64,000 nucleotides of DNA from Bog-756 sp963701325. GTDB lineage: Bacteria; Actinomycetota; Acidimicrobiia; Acidimicrobiales; RAAP-2. The notes beneath the pieces are model-generated. The model worked only from the letters and a program-made list of their open reading frames with translations. It searched no databases and was not told the origin of the DNA. Where the stretch lies: the NCBI GenBank assembly GCA_963701325.1, contig OY969604.1, positions 3,658,001 to 3,722,000 on the forward strand. The letters are read 5' to 3'. Made by a program: the position numbers and the translations under genes. This document shows positions 36,784 through 45,935 of the stretch, one piece after another; the first letter of the stretch is position 1; every line of letters begins with the position of its first letter.

Positions 36784-37567
36784 GGGAGTACCCAAGGAGG
36801 TCCGAACCGACAGGCCGACTGGTCGCTTCGGCTTTGGACTCCCGGTCGAACACGCTGTTGGCCAGGGCGTAGTGGACCAGTTCGGTGCGCGAGAGGACGC
36901 CCAACTTTTCGAAGACGTGGTTGAGATGGCCTTCGACGGTCCGGGGACTGATCCCGAGTTGCCGGGCAATCGCTTTGTTGGTCATTCCGCGTGCAACGAG
37001 TCGGACGACGGCGCTCTCGCGAGGCGTGAGGAGTTGCTCGCTCTCCCTCGGCGTGCTGTCTCCGGCTTTCTCGCCCTTGCCACGGGTGCGGTCGTGGCCC
37101 GGCCAGGTTCCAGTACATGCGTCTCGGATCGCGGCAACCAGCTCGGCGCTCGGCATGGTCTTGAGCAGGTAGCCCGACACGCCGGCAGCCAGAGCTGCTC
37201 GCACGTAGTGCTCGTCGTCGTAGGCACTGAGGACGATGACCGTGAGGTCGGGCTGGTCGGTAACCAGCGCGCCGGCCAGGTCGATCCCGTTGGTGGTGGG
37301 GAGGCGAATATCGGTGATCACCAGGTCGGGTAGGGTGTCTCGCACGACCGTGCGGGCGGACTCAGCGTCCGCAGCCTCGCCTACCACGGTGAACCCATTC
37401 GCCTCCTCCAGAATGCGACGGGTACCGGTGCGTAGGAGCTCGTGATCGTCCACGATGACCGTCCGATGGAAGACGAGCTGCTCGACGACCTGACCGTTCG
37501 ACTCCTTCGGGTGGCCTTCCGTGCTGCCGGCAGGGACGACCTGGTCGGGTGACCTGACACTTCCCAT
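36776..37567 (-). CDS. NarL/LuxR-family response regulator
   Basis: A 263-residue two-domain regulator. After a polar N-terminus (1-32), the receiver domain has TVIVDDHELLRTG, the phospho-accepting Asp in LVITDIRLPTTNG, and the Lys in GYLLKTMPS. The C-terminal LuxR helix-turn-helix (LTPRESAVVRLVARGMTNKAIARQLGISPRTVEGHLNHVFEKLG) binds DNA. It is read ahead of the histidine kinase in the same operon and 17 bp after the prepilin peptidase, so it may control pilus genes. The ATG at 37567 is chosen; a GTG a few codons upstream is possible. Confidence 0.88.
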   Translation of the reverse strand: MGSVRSPDQVVPAGSTEGHPKESNGQVVEQLVFHRTVIVDDHELLRTGTRRILEEANGFTVVGEAADAESARTVVRDTLPDLVITDIRLPTTNGIDLAGALVTDQPDLTVIVLSAYDDEHYVRAALAAGVSGYLLKTMPSAELVAAIRDACTGTWPGHDRTRGKGEKAGDSTPRESEQLLTPRESAVVRLVARGMTNKAIARQLGISPRTVEGHLNHVFEKLGVLSRTELVHYALANSVFDRESKAEATSRPVGSDLLGYSRD

Positions 37568-37584
37568 GAGACCATCGTAGGTGG

Positions 37585-38394
37585 TCACCCGACCACGATG
37601 AGTGACACCACCATCGCTGCGGCGATGGCAGTCACCAGCGGCGTGGCGACCAGGGGGGCCTCGTGTCGGATGCCGGTCACACTGGCACCGTTCGACGTCC
37701 GGGTCGTCCACCACACGCCTATTAGGCAGGCGAATGTGACGAGGGCCCAGGCCGCGACACCGCTGATCACGGCGACGAACCCCAATCCACCGAGCCAGCA
37801 CCCGGCAACCGGGAACGCGGACCGACCGTGCTCCCGCGGATCGAGGCAGTCGGGGTCTCGAGCGCGGAGGATGCCGAAGAGGGCGACCCCTGCGGCAAGT
37901 CCGGCCAGCGAACCCCCGAGCACTGCCCATCGCTGGAGCCAGGCAGCGGCCGACACGATCATCGTCTCGCCCAGTAGCGTTCCGACGGCCGCCACGGAGA
38001 GTGGTGAGCGCGATCCCCCGAACTCGATCAACGAGATAGCCGTCGCGGTGGCTGCCAAGACGCAGTAGCCGGCGGACAGCCAGGTGCCGTGCCAGGCCCA
38101 GGTGACAAGGCAGAAGATCGCCCCTGTGGATAACTCGACGAGGGGATATCGAGCCGAGATTGGCTGGTGACACGTGTGGCAGCGGCGCCGCAGAACGAGC
38201 CAGGAGACCACCGGGACGTTCTCCCACCAGGCCAGCTGGCGGTCGCAGATCGGGCAGAACGAACGGGGAGCCGACACGGACAGGCCGATGGGGACCCGGT
38301 AGGCGACCACATTAAGGAAGGAGCCCACGAACAGTCCGACCACTCCGGCCAGTGGGATGGAGATGAACTCGACCGGGAGGCCACTCGAACTCAT
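37585..38394 (-). CDS. pilD: Prepilin peptidase-like protein with altered active site
   Basis: A polytopic A24-family protein of about 269 residues. The N-terminal methylase part is intact: VGSFLNVVAYRVP, then two CxxC pairs (CPICD and CHTCH) around ENVPVVSWL, and ARYPLVE. In the peptidase part the first Asp of the usual D-x-x-x-x-x-IP aligns with Glu (ISLIEFGGSRSPL), and the GxGD motif seems replaced by DPREHGRSAFP. Cleavage activity is therefore doubtful, although the neighbouring pilin needs such an enzyme. An alternative ATG is at 38418. It is divergent from pilB. Confidence 0.75.
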   Translation of the reverse strand: MSSSGLPVEFISIPLAGVVGLFVGSFLNVVAYRVPIGLSVSAPRSFCPICDRQLAWWENVPVVSWLVLRRRCHTCHQPISARYPLVELSTGAIFCLVTWAWHGTWLSAGYCVLAATATAISLIEFGGSRSPLSVAAVGTLLGETMIVSAAAWLQRWAVLGGSLAGLAAGVALFGILRARDPDCLDPREHGRSAFPVAGCWLGGLGFVAVISGVAAWALVTFACLIGVWWTTRTSNGASVTGIRHEAPLVATPLVTAIAAAMVVSLIVVG

Positions 38395-38607
38395 GTTTGT
38401 GCACCACCATGGCGCCACCTGGAGCTGGTATTGACTTTGACCAGGGACTTCGCGTTCCCGTCACCCGGAGGAGCCTGTTTCGTCACGCTTGACCCTCTCA
38501 CCGGTGGAATCGGCAACAGTACCGGCTCGGGTTGGCGGGCAACTGTCTTTCGTGTCTTTCGGCACCGCGGAACGAGCCCTTGAGGTTGGCGCTCACCCGG
38601 TGGGAGA

Positions 38608-41600
38608 ATGACCACGAGGAGTGAGATGTTCGGGAGCACTCCCCTCGGCGTCCAAAGGCAGGTTGGGAAGGGGCATGGTGGGTTCTCTGGGGACGAGCGT
38701 GGGTCTCGCACTCTCCGTCGGCGCCGATTGGGGTTCAATCTCGGGCCGACGTCTGCCGATGCTGGTCCCATGAGCGATGTCGAAGCCATCCGTGGGATGG
38801 CAAGCGAACGCGACCTCGAGTTCGTGGACCTCGACACGTACGGAGTCGACCCCGCGGCGGGCGAGATCCTTCCGGTCGACCTCGCGCTCCGTTACCACAT
38901 GGTCGCGGTGAAGCGTAAGTTCGGAACCCCGGTCATTGCGACGTCTGATCCCGATGATCTCTCCGCGCAGGACTCGGTTCGCGCCTCGATCGGGCGCGAA
39001 TTCATCTCCGTTGTTGCTGCTCCGGAGCAGATCGACGCCTACCTCGAAGAGCTCCTCTCTCGTAAGAGTGAACAATCCGTGGTTCGCGAGACGAACGGTG
39101 CTGCCGGATTCGAAGGTCCTTCGTCCGGATTGGACGACACCAGCACTGTGGAACTCACGCCCGACGATCTGGCTGCGCTTGTTAGTGAGCCCGTGGCGCT
39201 CGTCGGTGAGGGTGGCACCGATGCGGAGGTCGAGCCCCTGTTGCATCCCGCTGGATCAGTGTCATCGCCGGACATCGCCCCGGACGATGCGGCGGAGGTC
39301 AGTGCTGGCTCCGGGATCACCGAGGAGGAGTCCGCAGAGGGCCCGAAGTCGAAGACAGTCGGGGTGGAGCCTGATGCCGTCGACACAGCCACCCCGGATG
39401 CCGAAGATGGTCCCATCGATTCAACAAAGGGATCCGCAGTCGAGGCACCCCCGGCGCGTCGGTCGTCATCGGGTAGGAGCCAGAAGGGGAAGAGAGGCGG
39501 GAAGGAGAGCGGCAAGTCCGCGCCGGCCGGCCGCCCGGCACCGACCCCCGAGGAGAATGCAGCCCCAGACGTTTCTGGGCTCGTCGAGATTCCCGAGCCC
39601 GACGACCCGGAGGTCGGAGTCGCGGTACCGTCGGGATTGGACGTCGACACCACCGACACAGTCGACGGATTGGCAGCTGCGTCGGAACACGATCTCGCAG
39701 CCAACGAACCGCCACCTGAACTATTGGACAGCCTGCAGGTCCTCCAGGAGGAGGTCGTTGTCGACGGTCCGATCAGCGTGGATCTCCCTGCCGTCGCGAT
39801 CGACGCACCCGAGCCCCCTCTCGGCCAGGCGAGGGAAGACGTGCTGCCGTTCGCTGGAGAGTTGGAGGCGCTGGCGCTCTCCGTCGAGGAAGTACCGGAC
39901 GACGGAGCGTCGGACTCCACGACGGAGGCCGCCGACCTCGTGGCCGAGGCTGTCGCCACCTTCCAGGAGCTCCACCCCGACGAGCAGCACGTCGAAGGAT
40001 CAGGCTTCGATGGGGATAGCGCGACTGCCATGTTCCCACCGCTGGCCAAGGTGCTGGTCGACGGTGGCCGCGTCTCGCTCGAAGACATGAGCGCGGTACT
40101 CGAAGAGCACCATCTGACCGGCCAGAGCGTCGCCCGAATCCTGACCAACGAGAAGATGGTCACTGAGGCCGACCTCATGTGGGGTATGGCCGAAGAAATG
40201 GGGCTCGAGTTCGTCGACCTGGACGTCGTCGGAGTGGACCTGGCGGAAGCCGGCACGATTCCCGAGGCGACGGCCAGGCACCACAACGTGATGGTGATCG
40301 CCACCGACAATGGCACCCCGGTCATCGCCGCCTCGAATCCGACCGACGTGTTCGCCATGGACGACCTGCGGACCATCATGGGACGCAACTTCATCGTCGT
40401 CGTGGCGACCCGGTCGCAGATCAGCGCCTACATCGGCCGAGCGTTCAACAGTGGGGGAGACGCAGCCGACATGGCCATGGAGGCCTCGCTCGGCATCGAC
40501 TCGACTCGTCAGGACTCCGGCGTCGATGATATCCAGTCCATTACCGAGGAAGCGCCGATCGTCCGCTATGTCAATCTCCTGGTCCTGCAGGCCCTCAACG
40601 AGCGGGCTTCGGACATTCACATCGAGCCCACGGGATCCGAGCTACGGATCCGCTACCGGATCGACGGTGTGCTCCACGACGTGTCGACTGCCCCGCGCAG
40701 CATCGCTGCGGCGGTGACCACTCGCCTCAAGGTCATGGCCGACCTCAACATCGCCGAGCACCGGGTCCCCCAGGACGGGAGGATCTCCCTCAACGTCGGC
40801 GCCAAAGGGATCGATCTCCGTATGGCAACGCTCCCCACCATCTTCGGTGAGAAGGTCGTCATGCGGGTGCTCGACAAGTCGAGTGTGGTCCTCGGGTTCG
40901 GTGACCTCGGCTTCGACGAGAAGATGCTCACTATCTACGAGAGCCTCTATACCAAGCCGTACGGGACCATCCTGGTGACCGGACCGACCGGATCAGGCAA
41001 GTCGACCACCCTCTACACGACACTCACCGCCCTGAACTCGCCCGAAAAGAACATCATCACCGTCGAGGACCCGGTCGAACTGCCCCTCAAGGGGATCAAT
41101 CAGGTCCAACTGAACCTCAAGGCCGGCCTCAATTTTGCTTCGGCGCTCCGGGCCATCCTGCGGTCCGACCCGGACATCGTGCTGATAGGTGAGATCCGGG
41201 ACAAGGAAACTGCATCGATCGCGATCGAGGCTGCCCTGACCGGTCACATGGTGTTGGCCACGCTCCACACCAATAATGCCGCGTCGACCCCGATGCGTCT
41301 GATCGAGATGGGCATCGAGCCGTTTCTAGTCACGTCCTCACTCTCGGGTGTGCTGGCCCAACGCCTGGCCCGCCGACTCTGCACCCACTGCAAGGAGGCG
41401 TACGAGCCCACCGAGGCCGACGTCATAGCGGCCGGATGGTCAATGGCCGAGGTCGAAGACATCGGCGGCATGTCGAAGGTCTACCGAGCGGTGGGGTGCT
41501 CTGCGTGCTCCCAGACCGGCTACCGGGGGCGCAAGGCACTTGCCGAGCTCCTCCCCATGACAGAAGAGATCGAACGCATGATTATCGAAGGAGGGTCCGT

Positions 41601-41718
41601 GGAAGAGATCCATCGTCTTGCCGTGAGCCAGGGGATGAGCACGCTTCGTCAGAGCGGCCTGCTCAAGGCCATCGAGGGCGAGACGACCCTCGAGGAAGTC
41701 CTGCGGGTGGTCGCATGA
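38608..41718 (+). CDS. pilB: Type IV pilus assembly ATPase PilB, enlarged N-terminus
   Basis: 1036 residues from ATG 38608, or 982 from ATG 38770. A first MshEN-like module lies at about 55-150 (LEFVDLDTYGVDP, TPVIATSDPDD). A long acidic, disordered linker of about 300 residues with a basic patch follows. A second, complete MshEN module lies at about 475-620 (LEFVDLDVVGVDL). The GspE ATPase core comes last: Walker A GPTGSGKSTTLY, DPDIVLIGEIRD, LHTNNAAS, and a zinc site CTHC...CSAC. The usual PilB is near 560 aa. It powers pilus extension and overlaps the next ATPase gene by 4 bp. Confidence 0.9.
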   Translation: MTTRSEMFGSTPLGVQRQVGKGHGGFSGDERGSRTLRRRRLGFNLGPTSADAGPMSDVEAIRGMASERDLEFVDLDTYGVDPAAGEILPVDLALRYHMVAVKRKFGTPVIATSDPDDLSAQDSVRASIGREFISVVAAPEQIDAYLEELLSRKSEQSVVRETNGAAGFEGPSSGLDDTSTVELTPDDLAALVSEPVALVGEGGTDAEVEPLLHPAGSVSSPDIAPDDAAEVSAGSGITEEESAEGPKSKTVGVEPDAVDTATPDAEDGPIDSTKGSAVEAPPARRSSSGRSQKGKRGGKESGKSAPAGRPAPTPEENAAPDVSGLVEIPEPDDPEVGVAVPSGLDVDTTDTVDGLAAASEHDLAANEPPPELLDSLQVLQEEVVVDGPISVDLPAVAIDAPEPPLGQAREDVLPFAGELEALALSVEEVPDDGASDSTTEAADLVAEAVATFQELHPDEQHVEGSGFDGDSATAMFPPLAKVLVDGGRVSLEDMSAVLEEHHLTGQSVARILTNEKMVTEADLMWGMAEEMGLEFVDLDVVGVDLAEAGTIPEATARHHNVMVIATDNGTPVIAASNPTDVFAMDDLRTIMGRNFIVVVATRSQISAYIGRAFNSGGDAADMAMEASLGIDSTRQDSGVDDIQSITEEAPIVRYVNLLVLQALNERASDIHIEPTGSELRIRYRIDGVLHDVSTAPRSIAAAVTTRLKVMADLNIAEHRVPQDGRISLNVGAKGIDLRMATLPTIFGEKVVMRVLDKSSVVLGFGDLGFDEKMLTIYESLYTKPYGTILVTGPTGSGKSTTLYTTLTALNSPEKNIITVEDPVELPLKGINQVQLNLKAGLNFASALRAILRSDPDIVLIGEIRDKETASIAIEAALTGHMVLATLHTNNAASTPMRLIEMGIEPFLVTSSLSGVLAQRLARRLCTHCKEAYEPTEADVIAAGWSMAEVEDIGGMSKVYRAVGCSACSQTGYRGRKALAELLPMTEEIERMIIEGGSVEEIHRLAVSQGMSTLRQSGLLKAIEGETTLEEVLRVVA

Positions 41719-43403
41719 GCTCGGTCACGCAGGAGACGCGCACCGAGTGGTCGAGCCGTCTGGCCAAGGCACTGGCCCAGTCGGGATATGACACCGAGAC
41801 CAATCTCCGCCCGTTGGTCAACGAGGCGGCGGCCACGGGTCAGACCCTCGCGTATCTGCTCGTGAGCCGGAACCTCGCGCTCCCGGGTGTCGTGGTGGGG
41901 ACCCTGGCCCATCTCGCTCAGCTTCCTGCAATCGATCTGGCCGCGATGTCGCCGGCTCCGGACGCGGCGGCGGCCATGCCGGTCGATGTGGCGCGGGAGT
42001 ACGGCGCAGTCGCCCTTCAATTCGACGGCAACGCGCTGGCGGTCGCGTTTGCCGAGCCGCCGATGCCGCAGGACCTCGACGCGTTGGCCTCGCGTGTGGG
42101 CCACCGGATCAACCCGGTGCTCGCCGATCCGCTGGTGGTCGAGCGCTATATCGGTGCTCCATCATCGAGTAACCCGGATGCACCTCCGAAACCGATCCCT
42201 CCACCTCCACCTGGTCCCGGCTCGGTACCCGACTCTCCGTTGGTGGACACCTCGAGCGATGCAGAGGAACCCCCCGACCAATCCATCGCGGACCGGATGC
42301 TCCGGGAGGGCATCCCGGCGGCGGCGACCGATGGGTCGATGCCCCTCCACATCGACGACCTCTTGCGGTATGCGGTCACTGTCGGAGCCTCGGATCTCCA
42401 CCTGACTGCCGCCATGCCCGCCTCGATCCGCCTGCACGGAGCCATACGCCAGATCGAGGGGTGTCCGCCCCTCAACAACGAAGTCCTACGCGACATGGTG
42501 TTCGGCATCCTTCCTGCCTCCCAGCGCGAACGGTTCGAGGAGGAGCACGAGCTCGACACGTCGCACTCGATCGCCGGCGTCGGACGGTTCCGGGTGAATA
42601 TCGCACTGCAGCGTGGCACGGTGGCTGCGGCACTCCGGCCGATTCCGCACGAGATGCCGGTGTTCGACACGCTCGGGCTGCCCGACTCGATCAAGTCCTT
42701 CACCGACCTTCGTCGCGGCCTGGTGCTGGTCACCGGACCAACCGGCTCCGGAAAGTCGACGACTCTCGCGTCGCTGGTCGACATCATCAACCGAACGAAA
42801 CCCCTGCATATCGTGACCGTCGAGGATCCCATCGAGTTTCTTCACAACCACAAGCGGTCGATCATCACCCAGCGAGAGATCGGGGAGGACACCGACTCGT
42901 TCGCCGAGGCACTCAGGCGGGTCCTTCGCCAGGATCCCGACGTGATCCTGGTCGGCGAGCTGCGGGATCTCGAGACGATCTCGATGGCGCTCACCGCGGC
43001 CGAGACCGGGCACTTGGTCTTCGGCACGCTGCACACCCAGGATTGTCCGCAGACCATCGACCGGATGATCGACGTGTTCCCGACGAACCAGCAGGAACAG
43101 ATCCGGGTCATGCTGGCTGCGACACTCGAGGGCGTGGTGACCCAGCAGCTGGTGGTCAATGCGGACGGCACGGGTCGTGTTCCGTGCGCCGAGGTGATGA
43201 TGTGCACATCGGCCATACGAAACTTGATCCGGCAGGCCAAGACGCACCAGATCTACTCACTGATGCAGGTCGGCGGCTCGTTCGGCATGCAGACCATGGA
43301 TCAGGGCCTTGCGGCTCTGGTCAAGGCCGGCCTGATCTCCGAGGGCATCGCCTACGACCGATCGCAGAACGAGGAAGACCTCCGAAACCATCTACAAACA
43401 TGA
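41715..43403 (+). CDS. Second PilT-type ATPase with N-terminal MshEN-like domain
   Basis: A 562-residue ATPase. Residues 1-150 form a divergent MshEN-like domain (LAYLLVSRNLALPGVVVGTLAHLAQLPAIDL). A proline-rich linker (PPKPIPPPPPGPG) follows, then a PilT core from about 210 with SDLHLTAAMPASIRL, Walker A GPTGSGKSTTLA, VEDPIEFLH, DPDVILVGELRD and GHLVFGTLHTQD, and the retraction-type motif SAIRNLIRQAKTHQ, better kept than in the other PilT. It may be the main retraction motor or a PilU-like partner. It sits between pilB and pilC. Confidence 0.85.
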   Translation: MSSVTQETRTEWSSRLAKALAQSGYDTETNLRPLVNEAAATGQTLAYLLVSRNLALPGVVVGTLAHLAQLPAIDLAAMSPAPDAAAAMPVDVAREYGAVALQFDGNALAVAFAEPPMPQDLDALASRVGHRINPVLADPLVVERYIGAPSSSNPDAPPKPIPPPPPGPGSVPDSPLVDTSSDAEEPPDQSIADRMLREGIPAAATDGSMPLHIDDLLRYAVTVGASDLHLTAAMPASIRLHGAIRQIEGCPPLNNEVLRDMVFGILPASQRERFEEEHELDTSHSIAGVGRFRVNIALQRGTVAAALRPIPHEMPVFDTLGLPDSIKSFTDLRRGLVLVTGPTGSGKSTTLASLVDIINRTKPLHIVTVEDPIEFLHNHKRSIITQREIGEDTDSFAEALRRVLRQDPDVILVGELRDLETISMALTAAETGHLVFGTLHTQDCPQTIDRMIDVFPTNQQEQIRVMLAATLEGVVTQQLVVNADGTGRVPCAEVMMCTSAIRNLIRQAKTHQIYSLMQVGGSFGMQTMDQGLAALVKAGLISEGIAYDRSQNEEDLRNHLQT

Positions 43404-43443
43404 TTGAACCGACTCGGTTCACCGACCTACGAAGCGGGGCATC

Positions 43444-44682
43444 GTGGCACTGACATTTGACTACAAGGTGAGGGACAAGGCTGGCGGGCTCGTCGAAGGA
43501 CAGCTCGACGGTGACAGCATCGCGCTCGTCGTGCGGCGTCTGCGCGAGATGGGGTACATGCCCATCTCGGTGACGCCGAAGACCACCGTGAACCTGAAGA
43601 CGGATATCAAGATTCCGTATCTGTCAGACCGGATCAAGCTACGTGAGATTGCCGTTGTCACCAGACAACTGTCCACGATGGTCGATTCCGGACTCTCCGT
43701 AGTGCGATCGCTCGGCATCCTGGCGGGGCAGGTGGAGAACACCGAACTCGCCCGCATCCTCAACGAGGTGCGTCTCGATGTCGAACACGGCTCGTCGCTC
43801 TCAGCTGCCTGCGCCAAGCACCCAAAGGCGTTCTCCCATCTGTTTTGCACCCTGGTGCAAGCGGGCGAGGTCGGCGGTACCCTCGACGAGGTTCTCGGGA
43901 GCCTTGCCGAAACCATCGAGAAGCAGGCGCAGCTCAACCGCACCATCCGGTCGGCCATGACCTATCCGGCGGTTGTGATGAGCGTGATGCTGTTCATCTT
44001 CACCGCCATGATCGTGTTCATCGTGCCCGTCTTCCAGAACCTGTTCTCCCAGTTGGGGGGCAAGCTGCCATTTCCGACGCAGGTCCTGATCGATATCTCG
44101 AACATCGTCACGAGCGCCTGGATCCTCTTGGTCATCGCGGTGATCGTCGGGGCCATCGTCGGAGTCAAGAAGTGGATCGCAACTGACGAGGGCCGCCGGC
44201 GCTGGGACAAACTCATCCTGAAGCCACCCGTGTTCGGCAATCTCTTCCACAAGGTGTCGCTGGCCAGAATGAGCCAGACGCTTGCGTCGCTGATCGGTTC
44301 GGGCGTACCGATCCTCGAATCCCTGGACATCTGTGCCGATGTTTCAGGAAATCGCACGGTGGGCGACGTACTGCTTCAGGCGAAGGACGGGGTTCGGGAA
44401 GGCCGTCCGCTCGCAGATCCGTTGCGCGAGCACGAAGATGTCATCCCGACCTTGGTCGTTCAGATGATCGAGGTGGGCGAACAGACCGGTGCGCTCGACG
44501 GCATGCTGAAGAAGGTCGGTGAGTTCTACGACCAGGAGGTCGAGGTGATCGTCAACAACCTGACCGCCCTTCTGGAACCACTGCTGACCGTTTTCATGGG
44601 CGCGATGGTCGGAGCCATGGTGATCTGCCTCTACCTTCCGATGTTCGACTACATCAAGCTGGTCCCGAACTCGGGCGGCTGA
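43444..44682 (+). CDS. pilC: Type IV pilus inner-membrane platform protein PilC
   Basis: A 412-residue type II secretion F-domain protein of normal length. Two homologous cytosolic helical domains (about 70-190 and 275-395) contain VVTRQLSTMVDSGLSVVRSL and LARMSQTLASLIGSGVPILESL. Membrane segments are at about 175-200, 220-245 and 380-405. PilC anchors the extension and retraction ATPases and is the base for pilin polymerisation. It starts with GTG 40 bp after the ATPase gene. About 290 bp separate it from the pilin gene. Confidence 0.92.
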   Translation: MALTFDYKVRDKAGGLVEGQLDGDSIALVVRRLREMGYMPISVTPKTTVNLKTDIKIPYLSDRIKLREIAVVTRQLSTMVDSGLSVVRSLGILAGQVENTELARILNEVRLDVEHGSSLSAACAKHPKAFSHLFCTLVQAGEVGGTLDEVLGSLAETIEKQAQLNRTIRSAMTYPAVVMSVMLFIFTAMIVFIVPVFQNLFSQLGGKLPFPTQVLIDISNIVTSAWILLVIAVIVGAIVGVKKWIATDEGRRRWDKLILKPPVFGNLFHKVSLARMSQTLASLIGSGVPILESLDICADVSGNRTVGDVLLQAKDGVREGRPLADPLREHEDVIPTLVVQMIEVGEQTGALDGMLKKVGEFYDQEVEVIVNNLTALLEPLLTVFMGAMVGAMVICLYLPMFDYIKLVPNSGG

Positions 44683-44972
44683 TCCACCCCTGGCAGCGCT
44701 GTTTTTGGGGGAGGAGCGTCGGTAGTCCTCATTTCGCGCGCCTGGGCGGCCTAGGAAGGGACCACGGCGGCACGTGAACCCCAGACTGCCGTTGAGTGGT
44801 CAGAAGATCGTCGCGAGAGATCGGCGGAGACCCGGGTGGAAGGGAACGCTGACCGCGCCGAAAGTTTTTGACGTATTTCTCAAGGTGTGGGTCAGCCGCT
44901 CCGATACCTGGATGGGACACCAATCATGGTGGTCCTCAATTAATGCAACACATACTCACGAGGAGGCAACAC

Positions 44973-45659
44973 ATGTTTTCATCCGCAATCCAACGTCTGA
45001 ACGACAGGCGTAGCGCTGCGGGTGAGACCGGCGAGGACGCTGGCTTCACCCTCATCGAACTGATGGTCGTTCTGCTCATCCTGGCAATTCTGCTGGCTAT
45101 CGCCATCCCGACGTTTCTCGGTGTGACGAAGTCGGCCAACGACCGGGCTGCGCAGTCCAATCTGAACACCGCCCTGTTGAATGCGAAGGCTCAGTATCAG
45201 CAGAACAGCCAGGCGTATCCGACGGCGGCCAACCTGGTCCTCGCATTGCAGTCGGCCGAGCCGTCCCTCCAGTTCCTCACTGGTGCGTCCACCGACCAGA
45301 ACCACATCTCGGTGTTCGTGACAGGGGACTTCTCGGCTCTGGTCCTCGCTGATTATTCGGCGCAGACCAAGAACTGCTGGATGGTTGTCGACACGCCAAC
45401 GAAGCCTGATGGAGTCACCGTTCCGGTGGGCCCATTCGCGGCTGCGGCGGCTCCTTCGGCGCTCGCTCCGGCGACGGCGACCGGGGCGGCCGGAGGCACA
45501 GCGGCAGTGTTCGCGCTCGGCCAACTCGGGCCTACATACGCCGAGATCAAGACGGTTGCCGCTGGGACGGAGAGCACCGGCGGTTGTGTCGCCAGTGCGC
45601 CGAATATCAACGCCGGCACCACCTACTCGTATTCCTTCACGCAGTTCCCGTCCATCTGA
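44973..45659 (+). CDS. pilA: Type IV pilin (major pilin candidate)
   Basis: A 228-residue prepilin. The leader is 24 residues and ends in Gly. Cleavage before Phe in G-FTLIELMVVLLILAILLA gives a mature protein of about 204 residues, with the conserved Glu at +5 and the hydrophobic assembly helix. The globular part contains SANDRAAQSNLNTALLNAKAQY, an Ala/Thr-rich insert (about 150-175) and two cysteines (NCWMVV and GGCVAS) that could form the usual disulfide. A strong AGGAGG lies 6 bp before the ATG, as expected for a high-level product. A strong terminator follows. Confidence 0.92.
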   Translation: MFSSAIQRLNDRRSAAGETGEDAGFTLIELMVVLLILAILLAIAIPTFLGVTKSANDRAAQSNLNTALLNAKAQYQQNSQAYPTAANLVLALQSAEPSLQFLTGASTDQNHISVFVTGDFSALVLADYSAQTKNCWMVVDTPTKPDGVTVPVGPFAAAAAPSALAPATATGAAGGTAAVFALGQLGPTYAEIKTVAAGTESTGGCVASAPNINAGTTYSYSFTQFPSI

Positions 45660-45716
45660 TCGGGAGCCTGTGAAGTTCGGATAGCCGGGCAGTCCGGCCT
45701 TTCGAGATCAACTGAC

Positions 45717-45750
45717 GAGAGTGCCCCCTCCTCCGGGAGGGGGCACTCTC
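45717..45750 (+). terminator. Strong terminator after the pilin gene
   Basis: GAGAGTGCCCCCTC (45717-45730) pairs exactly with 45737-45750 around a CTCCGG loop, giving a 14-bp GC-rich stem. It is 57 bp past the pilA stop and closes the rightward pilus operon. The tail is only weakly T-rich. Confidence 0.8.
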
Positions 45751-45935
45751 CGTATTCGGCCCTAGACGGGTGCTCGCGGTGCAAGTTCGGCGCTCAAGGC
45801 CAGGCCCTGTCGCCCCGATGGTATGAGGGTGAGGGTGTCCCACGCGACTGCTACTCTGGGCGGCGCGGTGGTCGCCCGTGCGTGCAACAGTGAAGTGAGT
45901 CAAATAAATGTGCAGTTGGCCGCTCGGATGGCGAC

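Noticed and set aside
37568..38227. Upstream extension of the response regulator giving 483 residues
   Set aside because: It overlaps the prepilin peptidase in another frame, and the receiver domain begins after 37567.
44683..44972. Riboswitch or small RNA in the leader before the pilin gene
   Set aside because: No cyclic-di-GMP riboswitch core or other recognisable RNA fold was seen in the 290-bp gap, only a TTGACG-like box at 44868 without a matching -10.
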